A DNA stretch of 64,000 nt from Anaspis maculata (Eukaryota; Arthropoda; Insecta; Coleoptera; Scraptiidae). The position numbers and the translations under genes are program-made. The stretch lies in the NCBI GenBank assembly GCA_949128115.1, contig OX421963.1, positions 4,278,001 to 4,342,000 on the forward strand, in the 5' to 3' direction. How positions within the stretch are numbered: position 1 is the stretch's first letter; the number at the start of each line of letters is the position of its first letter. The notes beneath the pieces are model-generated. The model did not search any database. It had not been told where the DNA came from and saw only the letters and a list, made by a program, of their open reading frames with translations. This document shows, one piece after another, positions 1-10,729 of the stretch.

Positions 1-6
1 ATTCCG

Positions 7-711
7 TTGGACAGAGAGGCCAAACAAGGAGAAGCATTGAAACAGATTATCGAGAATATAGCCGGTCAGCAGAAAGTGAGATTCGCTTTAAAAACTATGG
101 CGACACGGGCCCTTGAACTCAAAGAGATAGAAGACGACATGTCAGAAGATAAAATATTGTATGCAATCAAGGCAAAATGCAAAAATCTCGGCCAAAGTAC
201 TGAGCGAATAGAAATAAAGTGGACAAGGAAATACGGCGGATTACAAATGGCAATAATAACAGTAACAGGTGATCAAGCAAATGCACTGCTGAAAGAAGGA
301 CAGTCAAGAATCGAATGGAACATCTGCACAATCATGGAAAGAAGGACTCAAGATACAAGATGCTTCCAGTGCTGCGACTTCGGCTATAAAAGATGGGAAT
401 GTAAGGGACAAGATAGGACCAAACTGTGCCGCCACTGCGGCAGAAAAGACCACAGACCAACAACCTGCACGGACGAGCCATCCTGTTACTTGTGCTTGGA
501 GAATGGAAAAGAAGGAAAACACTATCCCGGTTCAAAAAGATGCCGAGCATACGAAATGAGAAAGCAAACGCTGAAGGACCAACTCAAACAACAAACCAGA
601 GCTCAAGGTATTTCAGCCAGCAAGTCACATCACAAGGAAAGAACGCTGAACCAAATCGAAGATAACAATAGAAAAAATGGCGAGCAGCCTGAAACTCCTC
701 AGCAGTTATAA
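7..711 (+). pseudogene. ORF1 (gag-like zinc-knuckle protein) fragment of the R1-type element
   Basis: 234 residues are open, starting at an internal Met; the true N-terminus lies outside the window. The region before the knuckles (residues about 1-115) is basic and helical-looking, as expected for the RNA-binding ORF1 of R1/TRAS elements. The cysteine cluster covers about residues 119-180 and is followed by a lysine- and glutamine-rich tail. The first knuckle has Tyr where His normally binds zinc, which suggests decay. In the family this protein coats the element RNA and supports target-primed reverse transcription. It is not a host gene. Confidence 0.75.
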
Positions 712-1216
712 AAAACGACAACGGCGAAAGCGACGGTCCACGAAGACGGAGTCTTCAAATAGTCGACAGAGACTTTCCGACAAGGAAACCGTAAACACAA
801 AAGACAACAAACATCAAAGATCATCATGCAAGAATCAGAATTGAGTCCCCTCCCAACATGAAAGTACTACAAATAAACACAAACAACAGTAGCCATGCCC
901 TGGACATGGCCCTCGCAGTCACCTCAAAAGAAAAGGTCGACATAATCGTAATAACGGAACCAAACAAAAAATGATGCTGTAACAAGACCAAAATATACGC
1001 AAATGAACAAAAAACGGCATGCATAATAAACTATAGCAAAAACTATCGGTTCCAAAAGCTATCGGATCCAAAAACTTCGAACAGGAAAATCCTTCGTGAA
1101 CATAGAGACAGAGGACTTGTCCATATACAGCATCTACATCAGCCCAAACGTTTATTTGAGACTTTTAACATCTAGTCGAGTCCAAGGTCATCTAGTCTAG
1201 CCGAGTCCGAAGCGAA

Positions 1217-2120
1217 AAGATTATTGTCACCGGAGACTCCAACACCAAGAATGAAATCTGGGGAGGCACAAAGACAGACAAAAGAGGTAACACTGTTCTG
1301 GACTGGTGCCAGTCACTCAACCTCAACATTCTGAACGATGGAAAATATCCAACCCTGGTGAGAACAAGAGGTGTCTCCTACATTGATCTCACGCTAGTCG
1401 ACGACCAGATCACAACTTTGAACCCATCGTGGAAGGTCCTAAACGACGAATCGCTCAGCGACCACCAATTTTCAGTGACGGACACACGAATAAAAAAGAA
1501 ACAATATCGACCTTTATATAAATATGGCCCAATACAACCCGGAAAACTTATAGCTAATTTCACGGAAATTCGTAGAGGACAGATGGATTTTGAAGTCAAA
1601 GAATGTACCAAACTCATCAGCGAGGCCTACAAAAAAACAACATCAAGGATACGCTGCGACCCAAATGGGCAAATACCATACTGGTGGTCGAACGAGATCC
1701 ACGAACTGATGAAAGCAACCAAAAAAATGAGGAGACGCTGGGAACGCTCACAAAAACAACGCAAGGCACAGTCAGTTGATTTCAAAGAAGAATACTCTGC
1801 AGCCAAAAAGCGACTTACAACAGAAATTCGAAGTGCCAAAAGACAAAAATTGGAAAGCAGATCTAGATAACGATATATTCGGAGCCGCCTACCAAATCGT
1901 ACGCTCACAAGCAAAGCTCAAAAACTCGAAAATTGACTTGACACAAAAAGAGAAACACGAACTCTTTCAACAACTGTTCCCAAGAAATGAAAGTCAACGA
2001 AGAGTCTCCTGTAACTTCACGCGATTTGAGCATGATATGCGTTCAGTGCAATCAATGCTGCTTAAGAGCATCGGAAAGAACACAATTCACCACACCGTTG
2101 TCATTGTCGAGAGCTATGGA
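1217..2120 (+). pseudogene. Endonuclease C-terminus and linker of R1-type ORF2, frameshifted
   Basis: Reading begins at a GDSN motif (the GDFN motif of apurinic endonuclease-like domains). It continues through a 'DWCQSLNLNILND' stretch, 'YIDLTLVDD' and 'LSDHQF', the last being the conserved Ser-Asp-His catalytic block. A basic linker follows and shifts frame near 1775-1860. The text ends in frame two at about 2115 ('QKEKHELFQQLFP...'), just before the reverse-transcriptase domain would start. Family assignment is firm at the level of R1-like EN-containing LINEs; the exact family cannot be given from sequence alone. Confidence 0.75.
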
Positions 2121-2131
2121 CAACTAAGATG

Positions 2132-3249
2132 AATTATAGTGTCTTTTTGCATAGCTGCCTCATTATTTTCATCACGTGAAGGATGGTTGCGTCGTATGCG
2201 ATATCTGTGAATATTTTGCGCAACTCTGTATTTTGAATGTTTTTCTTGAGCTGTTGATGTCGATTCTCTGATCGTACTTGAAGCTTTCAACTTCAAAATG
2301 AGCTCAACGGCTTGAAAATCGGTCAACGAATGAAAATGTTATCACTGTAACATCAAAAAGTTAACTTTTTGAGGACAATCTGTAAATGAACGAGATGAAC
2401 TCGAAACTCAAAAGCCGTCTTGAGGTATGAATTTCATATACCGTCTTGCCCACGGCGCTGAAATCCAGATGAAATTTTTCGTTCAGAGGAGCATGTGGAA
2501 TCTCAGAAAGTTTGCACCAGTTCATTGGAACTCTCTGTAGAAATATGATGGTAAGTATTTCAGCTCTTTCAAAAATGTGTACTATCAGATGAAAGATTGG
2601 GCTAGCGAACGGTCTAAAATTCAGTTAATTCGCTTGTTGGTCCAAAGTTGGTCAGTCTCGAAATCATTTTGTTGAGCGGTTCATTCTCTGGGAACTGAGT
2701 TTATCAACAGTGCCTTTGTCGACAATTTTTATCTATAGCTGTATGACACTACACAATTTCTTGTACAATTTCTTGAACAATCTGCTAAAATAATGTCAAA
2801 AAACAATGAAATCAATTGTTGATTTGACAGATTGTTCAAGAAATTGTACAAGAAATGTGTAGTTCAGAAAGAATGATCTGTTTAAAGTTAATTTTTGTTT
2901 ATTTCTTCCCCTAAACCAAATCTCTCGGGTGCTTTATATTTGCAATCAGATCTACAGGACGTAACCGAAAGTTGAGAAGGATTTCAGCTTGACAGATCAA
3001 GTCAACTTCTGTTCTGTTGGCAACGTGCAATCATTCAAAGACAATCAATTGGGTATCTGATTTACAAGACGCGTTGAAGACCTCTCTCAAAGAATTTCTT
3101 TGATCTTTGATGATGATGACCCTTTGGTTCGATGACATAGTCAGTGGTGTGGAAGATAATGTTACAAGGCTGTTGAGTGATTTCAGTATACATTCTGGAA
3201 TAATCGCGAAGGTTTACGAGTGTATTCGATGCAAAGCCTTGGAATATTC
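2132..3249. other. Intergenic or TE-derived sequence, no gene seen
   Basis: No coding signal or recognised domain. It holds one short hairpin, listed separately. Composition is AT-rich and similar to the fold-back arms that follow, so it may be old transposon material. Confidence 0.4.
2750..2862. repeat. 113-bp near-perfect hairpin
   Basis: The sequence starts ctacacaatttcttgtacaa and ends with its reverse complement, giving a stem of roughly 35 bp around a ~40-nt loop. The long perfect stem with no coding content fits a miniature inverted-repeat element or a solo fold-back. No clear target duplication was found. Confidence 0.6.
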
Positions 3250-3251
3250 TA

Positions 3252-5679
3252 TACTGACGGACAAAATTAGCGTTACACTTTTTTAAAATATCGGCGAAGA
3301 CGAACCCGTCAACAGATTTTTTCAAAATTTTTCGAGGAGCAAGCTTGAAGTGTTTTCTTCAAGTCCACAAACGCGCAAAGACGTGGTCCCCAAGATGACT
3401 GAGTTGTACGGTCTAAAAGGTAGAAATGACCAGAAACCATTTTCGTAGAATTTTCCAACACATTCAAGAGTTTTTCCTAATGCTGCAGAAAAGGTAGTTC
3501 TCACTTAAAATCGTGTCAGTAGGTGGTTCATACCCTTCGTAGTCTTCCTGCATGATTTGAACAACGCAAAATGTTCACCCACTCAGTGTTAGTTCTTTGT
3601 TGAATGAAATGAAAAAATTTACGTATGATTTTCAAAAATGCTTTGTGTAATTGGAAAATCTGTTTTTCACGTACTTGAGAAGGTAATGCAGCAGCGAATG
3701 GTTGAAAACATTTCTTGTCTCCTTCACAACCTCTTCATGTGGTAAGTCATTTCCTTACCATCAGCTGATAAACCGTTGTCGAAAGAATCAAAACAGTCTC
3801 GGTGATACCTCAAGGTTCATTGGAACCTCAGAGCGCCATCGGCTTGGTATCCGACCTTCGAGGTCCTCGATTAACCATAATTTAACACCTTGTTGGTACC
3901 CTCTACAAGAATGGTAAAGGAAGCAGATTTTTCCAAACTCGCTCGAAAAAATGCTTTTTCATTTGCCATTTATCTGATCTGTTGACTCAAATGCACAAAA
4001 AATCCTCATCTTGTGTTTTGAAGTCAATTTTTGTGACTTCCGTACATCAACTTGCACTCAGTGCAACTTTTAGGATTTTTATCGCATTTTATTTATCGTT
4101 CGTCAAGAGAAACCTCGATGCCTTCATTCATCAACGTAATCATGAAAATGCATACACAGTTCCTCAGAGTCACGCAATCAGCCTTTATTTTGGATGTTGC
4201 AATGGGTTTTCCCAGGTGCGAACAGCCGGTCGGGTTGGCGGGTTGCTATGCTAGAGTACGTGGCTCGTACCCAGGAAGTTTTTAAAAGTTTATTTGTCAT
4301 CCTGTGCAACCAAAAGAGCCTTCCAAGGACTGGTGGTAACTCGTATTCCGGTAACAAAGGTCTACCCGAGGATTTTCAATCCTTGCAATCCTATCGTTGG
4401 TAATTTTGTATCGCTTGAATATTTTTTTCTGACAAGCGTCAACGTCAGGATCAGGCAGCAGTACCTTATTAATTGTTGTTAATTTACAATAATGAAAGGT
4501 ATGATTCACATTTCGCAAAATTATCTACGACAGGATTGCGAGGATTGAAAATCTTCAGGTAGATCTTTGTTACCGAAATACGAGTTACCACCAGTCCTTG
4601 GAAGGCTCATTTGGTTGCACAGGATGACAAATAAACTTTTCAAAACTTCCTGGGTACGAGCCACGTACTCTAGCATAGCAACCCGCCAACCCGACCGGCT
4701 GTTCGCACCTGGGAAAACCCATTGCAACATCCAAAATAAAGGCTGATTGCGTGACTCTGAGGAACTGTGTATGCATTTTCATGATTACGTTGATGAATGA
4801 AGGCATCGAGGTTTCTCTTGACGAACGATAAATAAAATGCGATAAAAATCCTAAAAGTTGCACTGGGTGCAAGTTGATGTACGGAAGTCACAAAAATTGA
4901 CTTCAAAACACAAGATGAGGATTTTTTGTGCATTTGAGTTAACAGATCAGATAAATGGCAAATGAAAAAGCATTTTTTCGAGCGAGTTTGAAAAAATCTG
5001 CTTCCTTTACCATTCTTGTAGAGGGTACCAACAACAACAAGGTGTTAAATTATGGTTAATCGAGGACCTCGAAGGTCGGATACCAAGCCGATGGCGCTCT
5101 GAGGTTCCAATGAACCTTGAGGTATCACCGAGACTGTTTTGATTCTTTCGACAACGGTTTATCAGCTGATGGTAAGGAAATGACTTACCACATGAAGAGG
5201 TTGTGAAGGAGACAGGAAATGTTTTTCAACCATTCGCTGCTGCATTACCTTCTCAAGTACGTGAAAAACAGATTTTCCAATTACACAAAGCATTTTTGGA
5301 AATCATATTGAAATTTTCTCATTTCATTGAACAAAGAACTAACACCGAGTGGGTGAACATTTTTTACGGTTTAAATCATGCAGGAAGACTACAGAGGGTA
5401 TGAACCACCTACTGACACGATTTTAAGTGAAAACCATCTCTTCTGCAGCCTTAGGAACATCTCTTGAATGTGTTGGAAAATTCTGCGAAAATGGTTTCTG
5501 GTCATTTCTACCTTTCAGACCGTACAACTCACTCATCGTCCAGACCACGTTTTTGCGCGTTTGTGGATTTGAGGAAAACACTTCAAGCTTGCTCCTCGAA
5601 AAATTTTGGAAAAATCTGTTGACGGGTTCGTCTGTGCCAGTATTTTGAAAAAGTGTAACGCTAATTTTGTCCGTCAGTA
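3252..5679. mobile_element. 2.43-kb fold-back element with TA target duplication
   Basis: The left arm (3252 to about 4401) and right arm (about 4526 to 5679) are inverted copies. Peptides read from one arm reappear on the opposite strand of the other, for example 4194-4403 (+) against 4521-4730 (-), with few differences. Ends are TACTGACGGACAAAATTAGC and its inverse. TA lies on both sides (3250-3251 and 5680-5681), consistent with a Tc1/mariner-like target choice. The ~125-bp centre is unrelated unique sequence. No transposase is encoded, so it is non-autonomous. The open frames inside the arms show no known domain and are read as chance. Confidence 0.85.
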
Positions 5680-5681
5680 TA

Positions 5682-6659
5682 TAATGGCGGAGGCGCAACG
5701 CGAAGATCGTTCCGAACGGACTATCAAAGTCTCCAAAACAATCGGCTTCACAAGCAAGCAGCAGCACACAAGCACGACGTGCAGGTTACAGATCAGATCG
5801 ACCGGCGATAAGGTGCGATTAAAAGACTAGCGAAAGACTGGCGATACGCATAATCAGCAGTTTGCGAACCAAAAGTAGCGAAACCGCGAAATCCTTGAAA
5901 CTACCGATTCTTCAAAGCCCGATCGGTGCTGCGAACACTAAACTAAATAATTAACAATAAAATGAAACAAATTCGCAAACTGCTTTCGCAATTCAATGGT
6001 CATATAGAAACGCACAAAAAATGTTTATCGTTCTCCAAACTACGTATTATATTGAATATTAAATTCATGCTAATGCGGATGGCGCGGATTTAGATGGCAT
6101 TGTTATGCATTTGTATAGAAGTAATGTTTGTTTAATGTTTTGATAAAGTCCACTATTTTACCATTGGAGCCTGCACAATGAGGTTGATGAATTATGAGTT
6201 ATGACCAATTTTGAAAAAATGTGCAATAAATTCTGAGTGATGTACAATGTGGAATATAGTGTGATAAAAACGTGATTGTTTCCCTCTGATCAGCGAAACA
6301 AAGTCAGTGTGAGTGGAGGTGCTCGATTAATCAGACTAGCCTAACAACATTGACCGTGGGTTCCACAAAACAGATAATACGAAATTAGTTGATCCGCGAT
6401 TTTGGTTTGTCAATTTGTAGCTAACTGATCAATGGAAATGCTGGTTTATCCCTCAATAATGGAATGATGATGGGTCTAGTACAGATTTCAGGCATTTTCT
6501 GTCAGTAATTGCCTAGAATTTAGCAGCTAAAAGTTGAATTAATCTGCAATCATCCTTGATCGCTGATCATCTTTTTTGTGGAACTGACAATGAAGCACTG
6601 AGGAAAATGGTTGCAAAAAAATACTAGATCGTACAGTCCTTTCTCCAATAGGAATTGTA
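5682..6659. other. Unique AT-rich sequence, no gene called
   Basis: A short frame (MAEAQREDRSERTIKV..., about 5684-5830) follows the fold-back but resembles nothing I know and lacks splice or start context. The rest contains no recognisable coding, RNA or repeat signal. Confidence 0.35.
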
Positions 6660-6801
6660 CTCGGGACAGTGGCGCCGAACTCATAAAAAGTTACTATGGC
6701 GAAGAAAATTTCAGACCCCCCCCCTATTTCTATGCTACGGTCGGGCCGGGTGGCCTAAAAGCCCCCCATGCAGTTAGCGCCGCAAGCGAATTTTTTTTCG
6801 G

Positions 6802-6833
<32 letters not shown>

Positions 6834-6839
6834 TAATAA
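6802..6839 (+). repeat. (AAT)n microsatellite
   Basis: About twelve AAT units with one C interruption, followed by a poly-A run, inside the left end of the hAT-like element. Confidence 0.9.
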
Positions 6840-7270
6840 GCAAAAAAAAAAAAAGGGAATCCGCTGACTAAATTGTCCTCATTATCTTTTCAATTCTGGA
6901 AATTTTCGACAACTCTCAAAAATAACCCTTTAGGCACCTACATAGATGACATGGGCTAAATTTCAAGTTTAGGAACTCTGGCAGAAAATATTGCTGCGTA
7001 GTTTGTGGGTAAGTAAGAGGTAGGTAGGACCCTCTTGTTAAATTGGGCCCCAGTTTTATCAAGAGTAATAAAACTAACTCACCTGATATTCCATATTAAT
7101 AGTATGTAGTGTGCAGTGCAGCGCAATGTAGCTAGGCACAAACCTCGAAAGTATTTTGTGAGATCGTAAGAACGTAAGATTTTCCTAGTACATTTACTTG
7201 GCTGTTGAAGTCTGTATGATCAAAAACTTTTTGCCCCTAGTCTAGAGTGCTATGAAATTATTATTTTATA

Positions 7271-8630
7271 CAGGATGTCCTAGGTTTAAATCCGGAAACT
7301 TCAGCAATCAATAAAGAATTGAAAAATAATGAGACTTTGTTCAAAAAAATGCTTTCAAAAATTGAAAATAACGAAGATATAGCCCTTCAAAGTTGGATTC
7401 AAAAAACAATTTTTCTGAAATAACTCTTACACCGTTCAACCGATTTTGTCCAAATTTGACACAGAGGATCCCACAATACATTTATATCAATAGCTTGAGA
7501 TGACTTTTCCCGAGTGACTCCAGTGGCGTAGATATTGAAAGGTTTACCCCTCAAAACTCCTCTATTTTTCACGCAAATCAAAATTTTAAGAAAGCGACCC
7601 AAATTCTTGATGCTGTATTCAATTCAAAGGAAAAAGTTACTCCTAGTAAATTTTGATTTGAGGCTTTGTTTTTAAGATATTTGAGTTTGAAAATTCCAAA
7701 CACAAATCTAGATATAAAAATGCTGAAAATTCTATTTACTAGGCTAACGAAGCCTCAAATCAAAATTTATCGGGAGTAACTTTTTCTTTTAAATTAAATG
7801 CAGAAGCAATAACTTGGATTGCTTCCTCAAAATATTCATTGGCGTAGAAAATAGGGGCGATAATATGAGTGGTTCCTCCAATATCTACGCCACTGGACTG
7901 CTTTTGGAATTCTCAAACTCAAATATCTCAAAAACGAAGCCTCAAATCAAAACTAACCAGGAGTAACTTTTTCTTTGGAATTGAATGCAAAAACAATAAT
8001 TTGGATCGTTTCCTCAAAATCTTCATTGGCGTAGAAAATAGGGGGGATAATATGAGTAGCTCCCCTAATATCTACGCCACTTGACTGTTTTGATCAAAGT
8101 AATGGTTTTTCTCATGGAGCTAAGTATTCAAGCATCACCGATCCAATTTTGGAAGAAATATCCTGAGTGACATGGAAAATAGAATTTTTAGTAACAAAAA
8201 TGGTTTCAGTTTGTAATTGTGTTTGAATTTTTCAAACCCAAATATCTCAAAAACGAAGCCTCGAGTCGAAACTTACCATTCGTAGCAGAATCAGCATTTT
8301 GGGTCGTTTTCCCAAAATGTTCATTGGCGTAGAAAATAGAGGGAGTAATAGGGGTGAACCTCCCAATATCTACGCCACTGGGGTCATTTAGAAAAAGTCA
8401 TCTTGAGCTCCTGATGTAGGTGTATCGTAGGATCACCTGTGTCAAATTCGGACAAAATCTGTTGGATGGTGTAAGAGTTATTTTGAAAAAACGGTTTTTT
8501 GGAACTAACTTTGGAAGGCTATATCTCCATTATATTGAATTTTTGAAAATATTTTTCTGAACAAAGTCTCTTTATTTTTCAATTCTCTATCGGTTGCTGA
8601 AGTTTCCGGATTTAAATCTCGGACACCCTG
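7271..8630. mobile_element. Nested fold-back with CAGGRTGTCC ends
   Basis: Starts CAGGATGTCCTAGGTTTAAA and ends with the inverse of CAGGGTGTCCGAGATTTAAA. The arms stay alignable for at least 240 bp (7271 to about 7510 against about 8390 to 8630). TATA lies immediately outside both ends, giving a TA or TATA target duplication. The centre holds several copies of a small module in which GGCGTAGAAAATAG pairs with CTATTTTCTACGCC-like text. Because it lies wholly inside 6667-9167, it inserted into that element. Confidence 0.8.
7650..8390. repeat. Degenerate tandem copies of a 'GGCGTAG...CTACGCC' module
   Basis: Units near 7741-7897, 7913-8085 and 8237-8382 share three blocks in order: 'aacgaagcctcaaatcaaa', a 'ggcgtagaaaatagggg' block, and 'atatctacgccactgg'. 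An inverted unit lies near 7524-7680. Spacing is uneven (about 185 and 300 bp). The block CAGTGGCGTAGATAT resembles hAT-type termini, so these may be piled-up MITE ends. Confidence 0.65.
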
Positions 8631-9014
8631 TATATCAAAAGTTGGCCAGAATCGCGACCATAATGACTGAATAAACTGTTGAATGCTAATGTCGGTCTCT
8701 GAAAATGTTCAAAACTGAATAAAAAGCTTTCTTAACCGAAAGTTATTTTTGGAATGGCATAAAATTGGGAAACGGGGAGTGATCGTATTTCTTACTAACG
8801 CGACATGCATTGAAGATTTCCAAACAACATGCAGATGTCACTCTGAAGTGAATTGCAGGACATACTTAACTACCAACATTTGGAAAAGGCAAAAAAAGTC
8901 ATAGCACTCTTGAGGTAGAATGGTTTTGATCATACGATATCTATACCTAGGTACATAACTGTCATTCAGATTCAATATACCTAATAATCCTAATATCCGC
9001 AATGATTTGCTGAG

Positions 9015-9119
9015 TAAGTCTCTCTTCCTCTTCTTTTCCTCCTTTCTTCTCCTTTTTTCTTTTCTTCTTGTTTCTTTTCTTCTTTCCTTTTTTTTCTCCT
9101 CCAGACCCCCCCCCCCTCT
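9015..9119 (+). repeat. Polypyrimidine tract (CTT/CTTTT-rich)
   Basis: About 100 bases of almost pure C and T ending in a run of C, next to the right terminus of the hAT-like element. It gives false lysine-rich frames on the minus strand. Confidence 0.9.
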
Positions 9120-9174
9120 TTTGAGGTATGGCGAGCGCCACAAAAAAAGGTCTATTCGGCGCCACTGCTCGGGA

Positions 9175-10206
9175 ATGTATTACTGATCGAAAATTGCCGA
9201 TATCTAATCGTTGTTCTCGTAGCAGAAACTTCGTTAAGTTTAGGTAAACAAAGGGGACGGTACAATTAGGACCAATTAAGCAACACTTATTGCTCGTTTT
9301 TATTGTCGCCCTACTTTGAACGCTGCTTTTTCGTCCTCTCTTCCTTCGCTCCCCTCCCTGGCAAAAGCAAGCCGAATGGGTGTCTCTCTCCCTAAATAGA
9401 CACTAAAAGCTCGGCATTTCTTAGAATACTAAAGACTAATTCAAACAAAGATAATTTTAATTGGCGTTTTTCTCGGCCGTTGAATAAATTGCAGATGATT
9501 AACAGGCCGTGATAGCCGAGACAAAGAATTTTTTCTCTCGTTTAATGTAGAGACGGTTTTAATTATTTTCTTTTGCTGTTTGCTGCAGAGCATCAGCAGT
9601 CAACTGAATCGGTAATTATTACGGAGAAATATTTTTCGACGCTCTGGAAAATGACGTGCGGGGCACTGAAAAACCTGATGCGCCATTTTTCTTTGTCGCT
9701 TGTTTTCATGTAGTCGCTCTCTCGACGACTTGTAATTGCTAATCTTTCCGGAAAGCTCCCCCAGCCAACTACCCCACGACGAGGAAAGGTCGCGAGCATT
9801 TTTCGTGCTGCTGGCGTATACCTAATCCACGAAAGAGTCTAACGAGTCGCTCGATCAGAGCTCCGGCAGAGTTGGAGAAGAGAGAAGTTGCAGTTTTTCA
9901 TCGCAGGGTGTGCTGCATAGTGGCGTGTCTTTGAGTGATCTTTTAGCATGTTAGTCGCATCACTTGGCCGGCGGAGTTTGGCAGAGAGAGCTAATTCAAG
10001 GCTGTCGGGGAACGTTTTGCTTCGCAAAGCTGGATGGCATCTTTAAAGCTAGGTTAGTTAGATACTATAGATGTGTAAGCAGAGTCAAAATTTGTGTTAT
10101 TTCCGACCGCATAATGTTAATGGGGATACCTTTTATTCTGATAGACCTTGAAGTAAATTGGGCCTATATAAAAGAAGCCAAGAAAATTCGAAGAAGATCT
10201 AAAATC
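9175..10206. other. Unique DNA downstream of the FKBP gene
   Basis: Balanced composition, no repeats matching elsewhere in the window, no convincing exon. As the FKBP gene is on the minus strand, this is its 3' flank. Function unknown. Confidence 0.4.
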
Positions 10207-10207
10207 C

Positions 10208-10213
10208 TTTAAT
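10208..10213 (-). terminator. Candidate ATTAAA poly(A) signal of the FKBP gene
   Basis: ATTAAA on the minus strand about 70 nt after the stop codon. A canonical AATAAA overlaps the stop itself (10279-10284), which is very close to the reading frame; either could serve. No poly(A) tract follows, which argues against a processed retrocopy. Confidence 0.45.
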
Positions 10214-10282
10214 TATCACACACGCACATGCTTGAAATTTAGATACAATTCACACCGCTTGTGCGCAAGAAAGTACAATTTA

Positions 10283-10729
10283 TTATTTCTTGCCCTTGCC
10301 CTTGACCTTGAGCAGCTCGACTTCGAACACCAGCGTGGCGTTGGGCGGTATGATTGGCGGGTAGCCCTCCTCGCCGTAGCCGTAGTCGGACGTGCAGGTG
10401 AGCTTGGCCTTCTCGCCGATGCTCATCTTGGCCACTCCCTCGTCCCAGCCCTTGATGACGTCCCCGTTGCCCAGCTTGAACTCGAAGGGCTGGCCGCGGT
10501 CCCTGGACGAGTCGAACTTTTCGCCGTTTTCCAACGTGCCCACGTAATGGACCAGGACCATCTGGCCCTTCTTGGGGAAGGTCTTGCCGTCGCCGGGCTT
10601 GATGGACTCCACCGTGACGCCCATCGAGTACGCTCGTGCCGCTGATGCAGCCGGTGTGGCAGTGGGGCTCCGCGTGAGGAAGTCTTGGAATTTTTGTCTG
10701 AACAGGCGTGACATGAACGCACGTGACAT
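10283..10729 (-). CDS. FKBP12-type peptidyl-prolyl cis-trans isomerase with N-terminal extension
   Basis: 148 residues, single open exon. Residues 36-141 are a full FKBP fold, starting [13 protein letters not shown] like FKBP12 and ending VELLKV, followed by a lysine tail GKGKK. Active-site positions of FKBP12 are kept: Tyr62, Phe72-Asp73, Arg78, Phe82, Val91-Ile92, Trp95, Tyr118, Ile126-Ile127 and Phe135. Changes are Asp90 for Glu54, Gly117 for Ala81 and Tyr123 for His87. Enzyme activity and FK506-type binding are therefore plausible by family knowledge. The first 35 residues have five Arg, one Lys and a single acidic residue, and end RAYS, matching the R-3 rule for mitochondrial processing (cut after Tyr34). 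An in-frame TGA lies 15 codons before Met1, so Met1 or Met6 is the start unless an upstream exon exists. Translation from Met36 would give ordinary cytosolic FKBP12. GC content is clearly above the surroundings. Confidence 0.9.
   Translation of the reverse strand: MSRAFMSRLFRQKFQDFLTRSPTATPAASAARAYSMGVTVESIKPGDGKTFPKKGQMVLVHYVGTLENGEKFDSSRDRGQPFEFKLGNGDVIKGWDEGVAKMSIGEKAKLTCTSDYGYGEEGYPPIIPPNATLVFEVELLKVKGKGKK

Larger units (their letters stand above)
1..2120 (+). mobile_element. R1-clade non-LTR retrotransposon, 5' portion, decayed
   Basis: The copy enters from the left edge. An ORF at 7-711 is the C-terminal part of a gag-like ORF1. Around residues 119-180 it has three cysteine knuckles: CFQC..Y..C (the His replaced by Tyr), CRHCGRKDHRPTTC (intact CCHC), and CYLC...H...C. 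This arrangement is typical of R1/TRAS/LOA-type ORF1. ORF2 starts near 858 (MKVLQINTNN) and encodes an apurinic-type endonuclease. It is broken by frameshifts and stops between about 970 and 1215, then readable again with a GDSN motif (near 1220), the 'YIDLTLV' strand (near 1380) and 'SDHQ' (near 1460). The linker before the reverse transcriptase is read to about 2115 in two frames. The reverse transcriptase and 3' end are missing. Target-primed insertion usually truncates the 5' end, so the loss of the 3' half must be a later deletion or replacement. Confidence 0.85.
6667..9167. mobile_element. hAT-like terminal-inverted-repeat element, non-autonomous
   Basis: Terminal inverted repeats CAGTGGCGCCGAA at 6667 and its inverse ending at 9167. 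They are flanked by CTCGGGA on both sides (6660-6666 and 9168-9174), a 7-bp match where hAT elements normally make 8 bp. Next to each end is a matching poly-C/poly-G run and a short GGCG block. The interior carries a trinucleotide microsatellite (6802-6839), a nested fold-back (7271-8630) and a polypyrimidine tract (9015-9119), but no transposase. CAGNG termini are the usual hAT signature; the 7-bp duplication leaves some doubt about the superfamily. Confidence 0.8.

Noticed and set aside
5423..5767. 114-residue minus-strand frame in the fold-back as transposase remnant
   Set aside because: No DDE motif or recognised domain; the other arm gives a broken version; most likely chance.
5684..5830. 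MAEAQREDRSERTIKV... frame as first exon of a gene
   Set aside because: Starts at the fold-back boundary, no known similarity, no donor site that I could support.
8838..9165. Lysine/glutamate-rich minus-strand frames as a nuclear protein
   Set aside because: Translation of the polypyrimidine tract.
10232..10645. 137-residue plus-strand frame opposite FKBP
   Set aside because: Antisense shadow of the GC-rich FKBP coding sequence.
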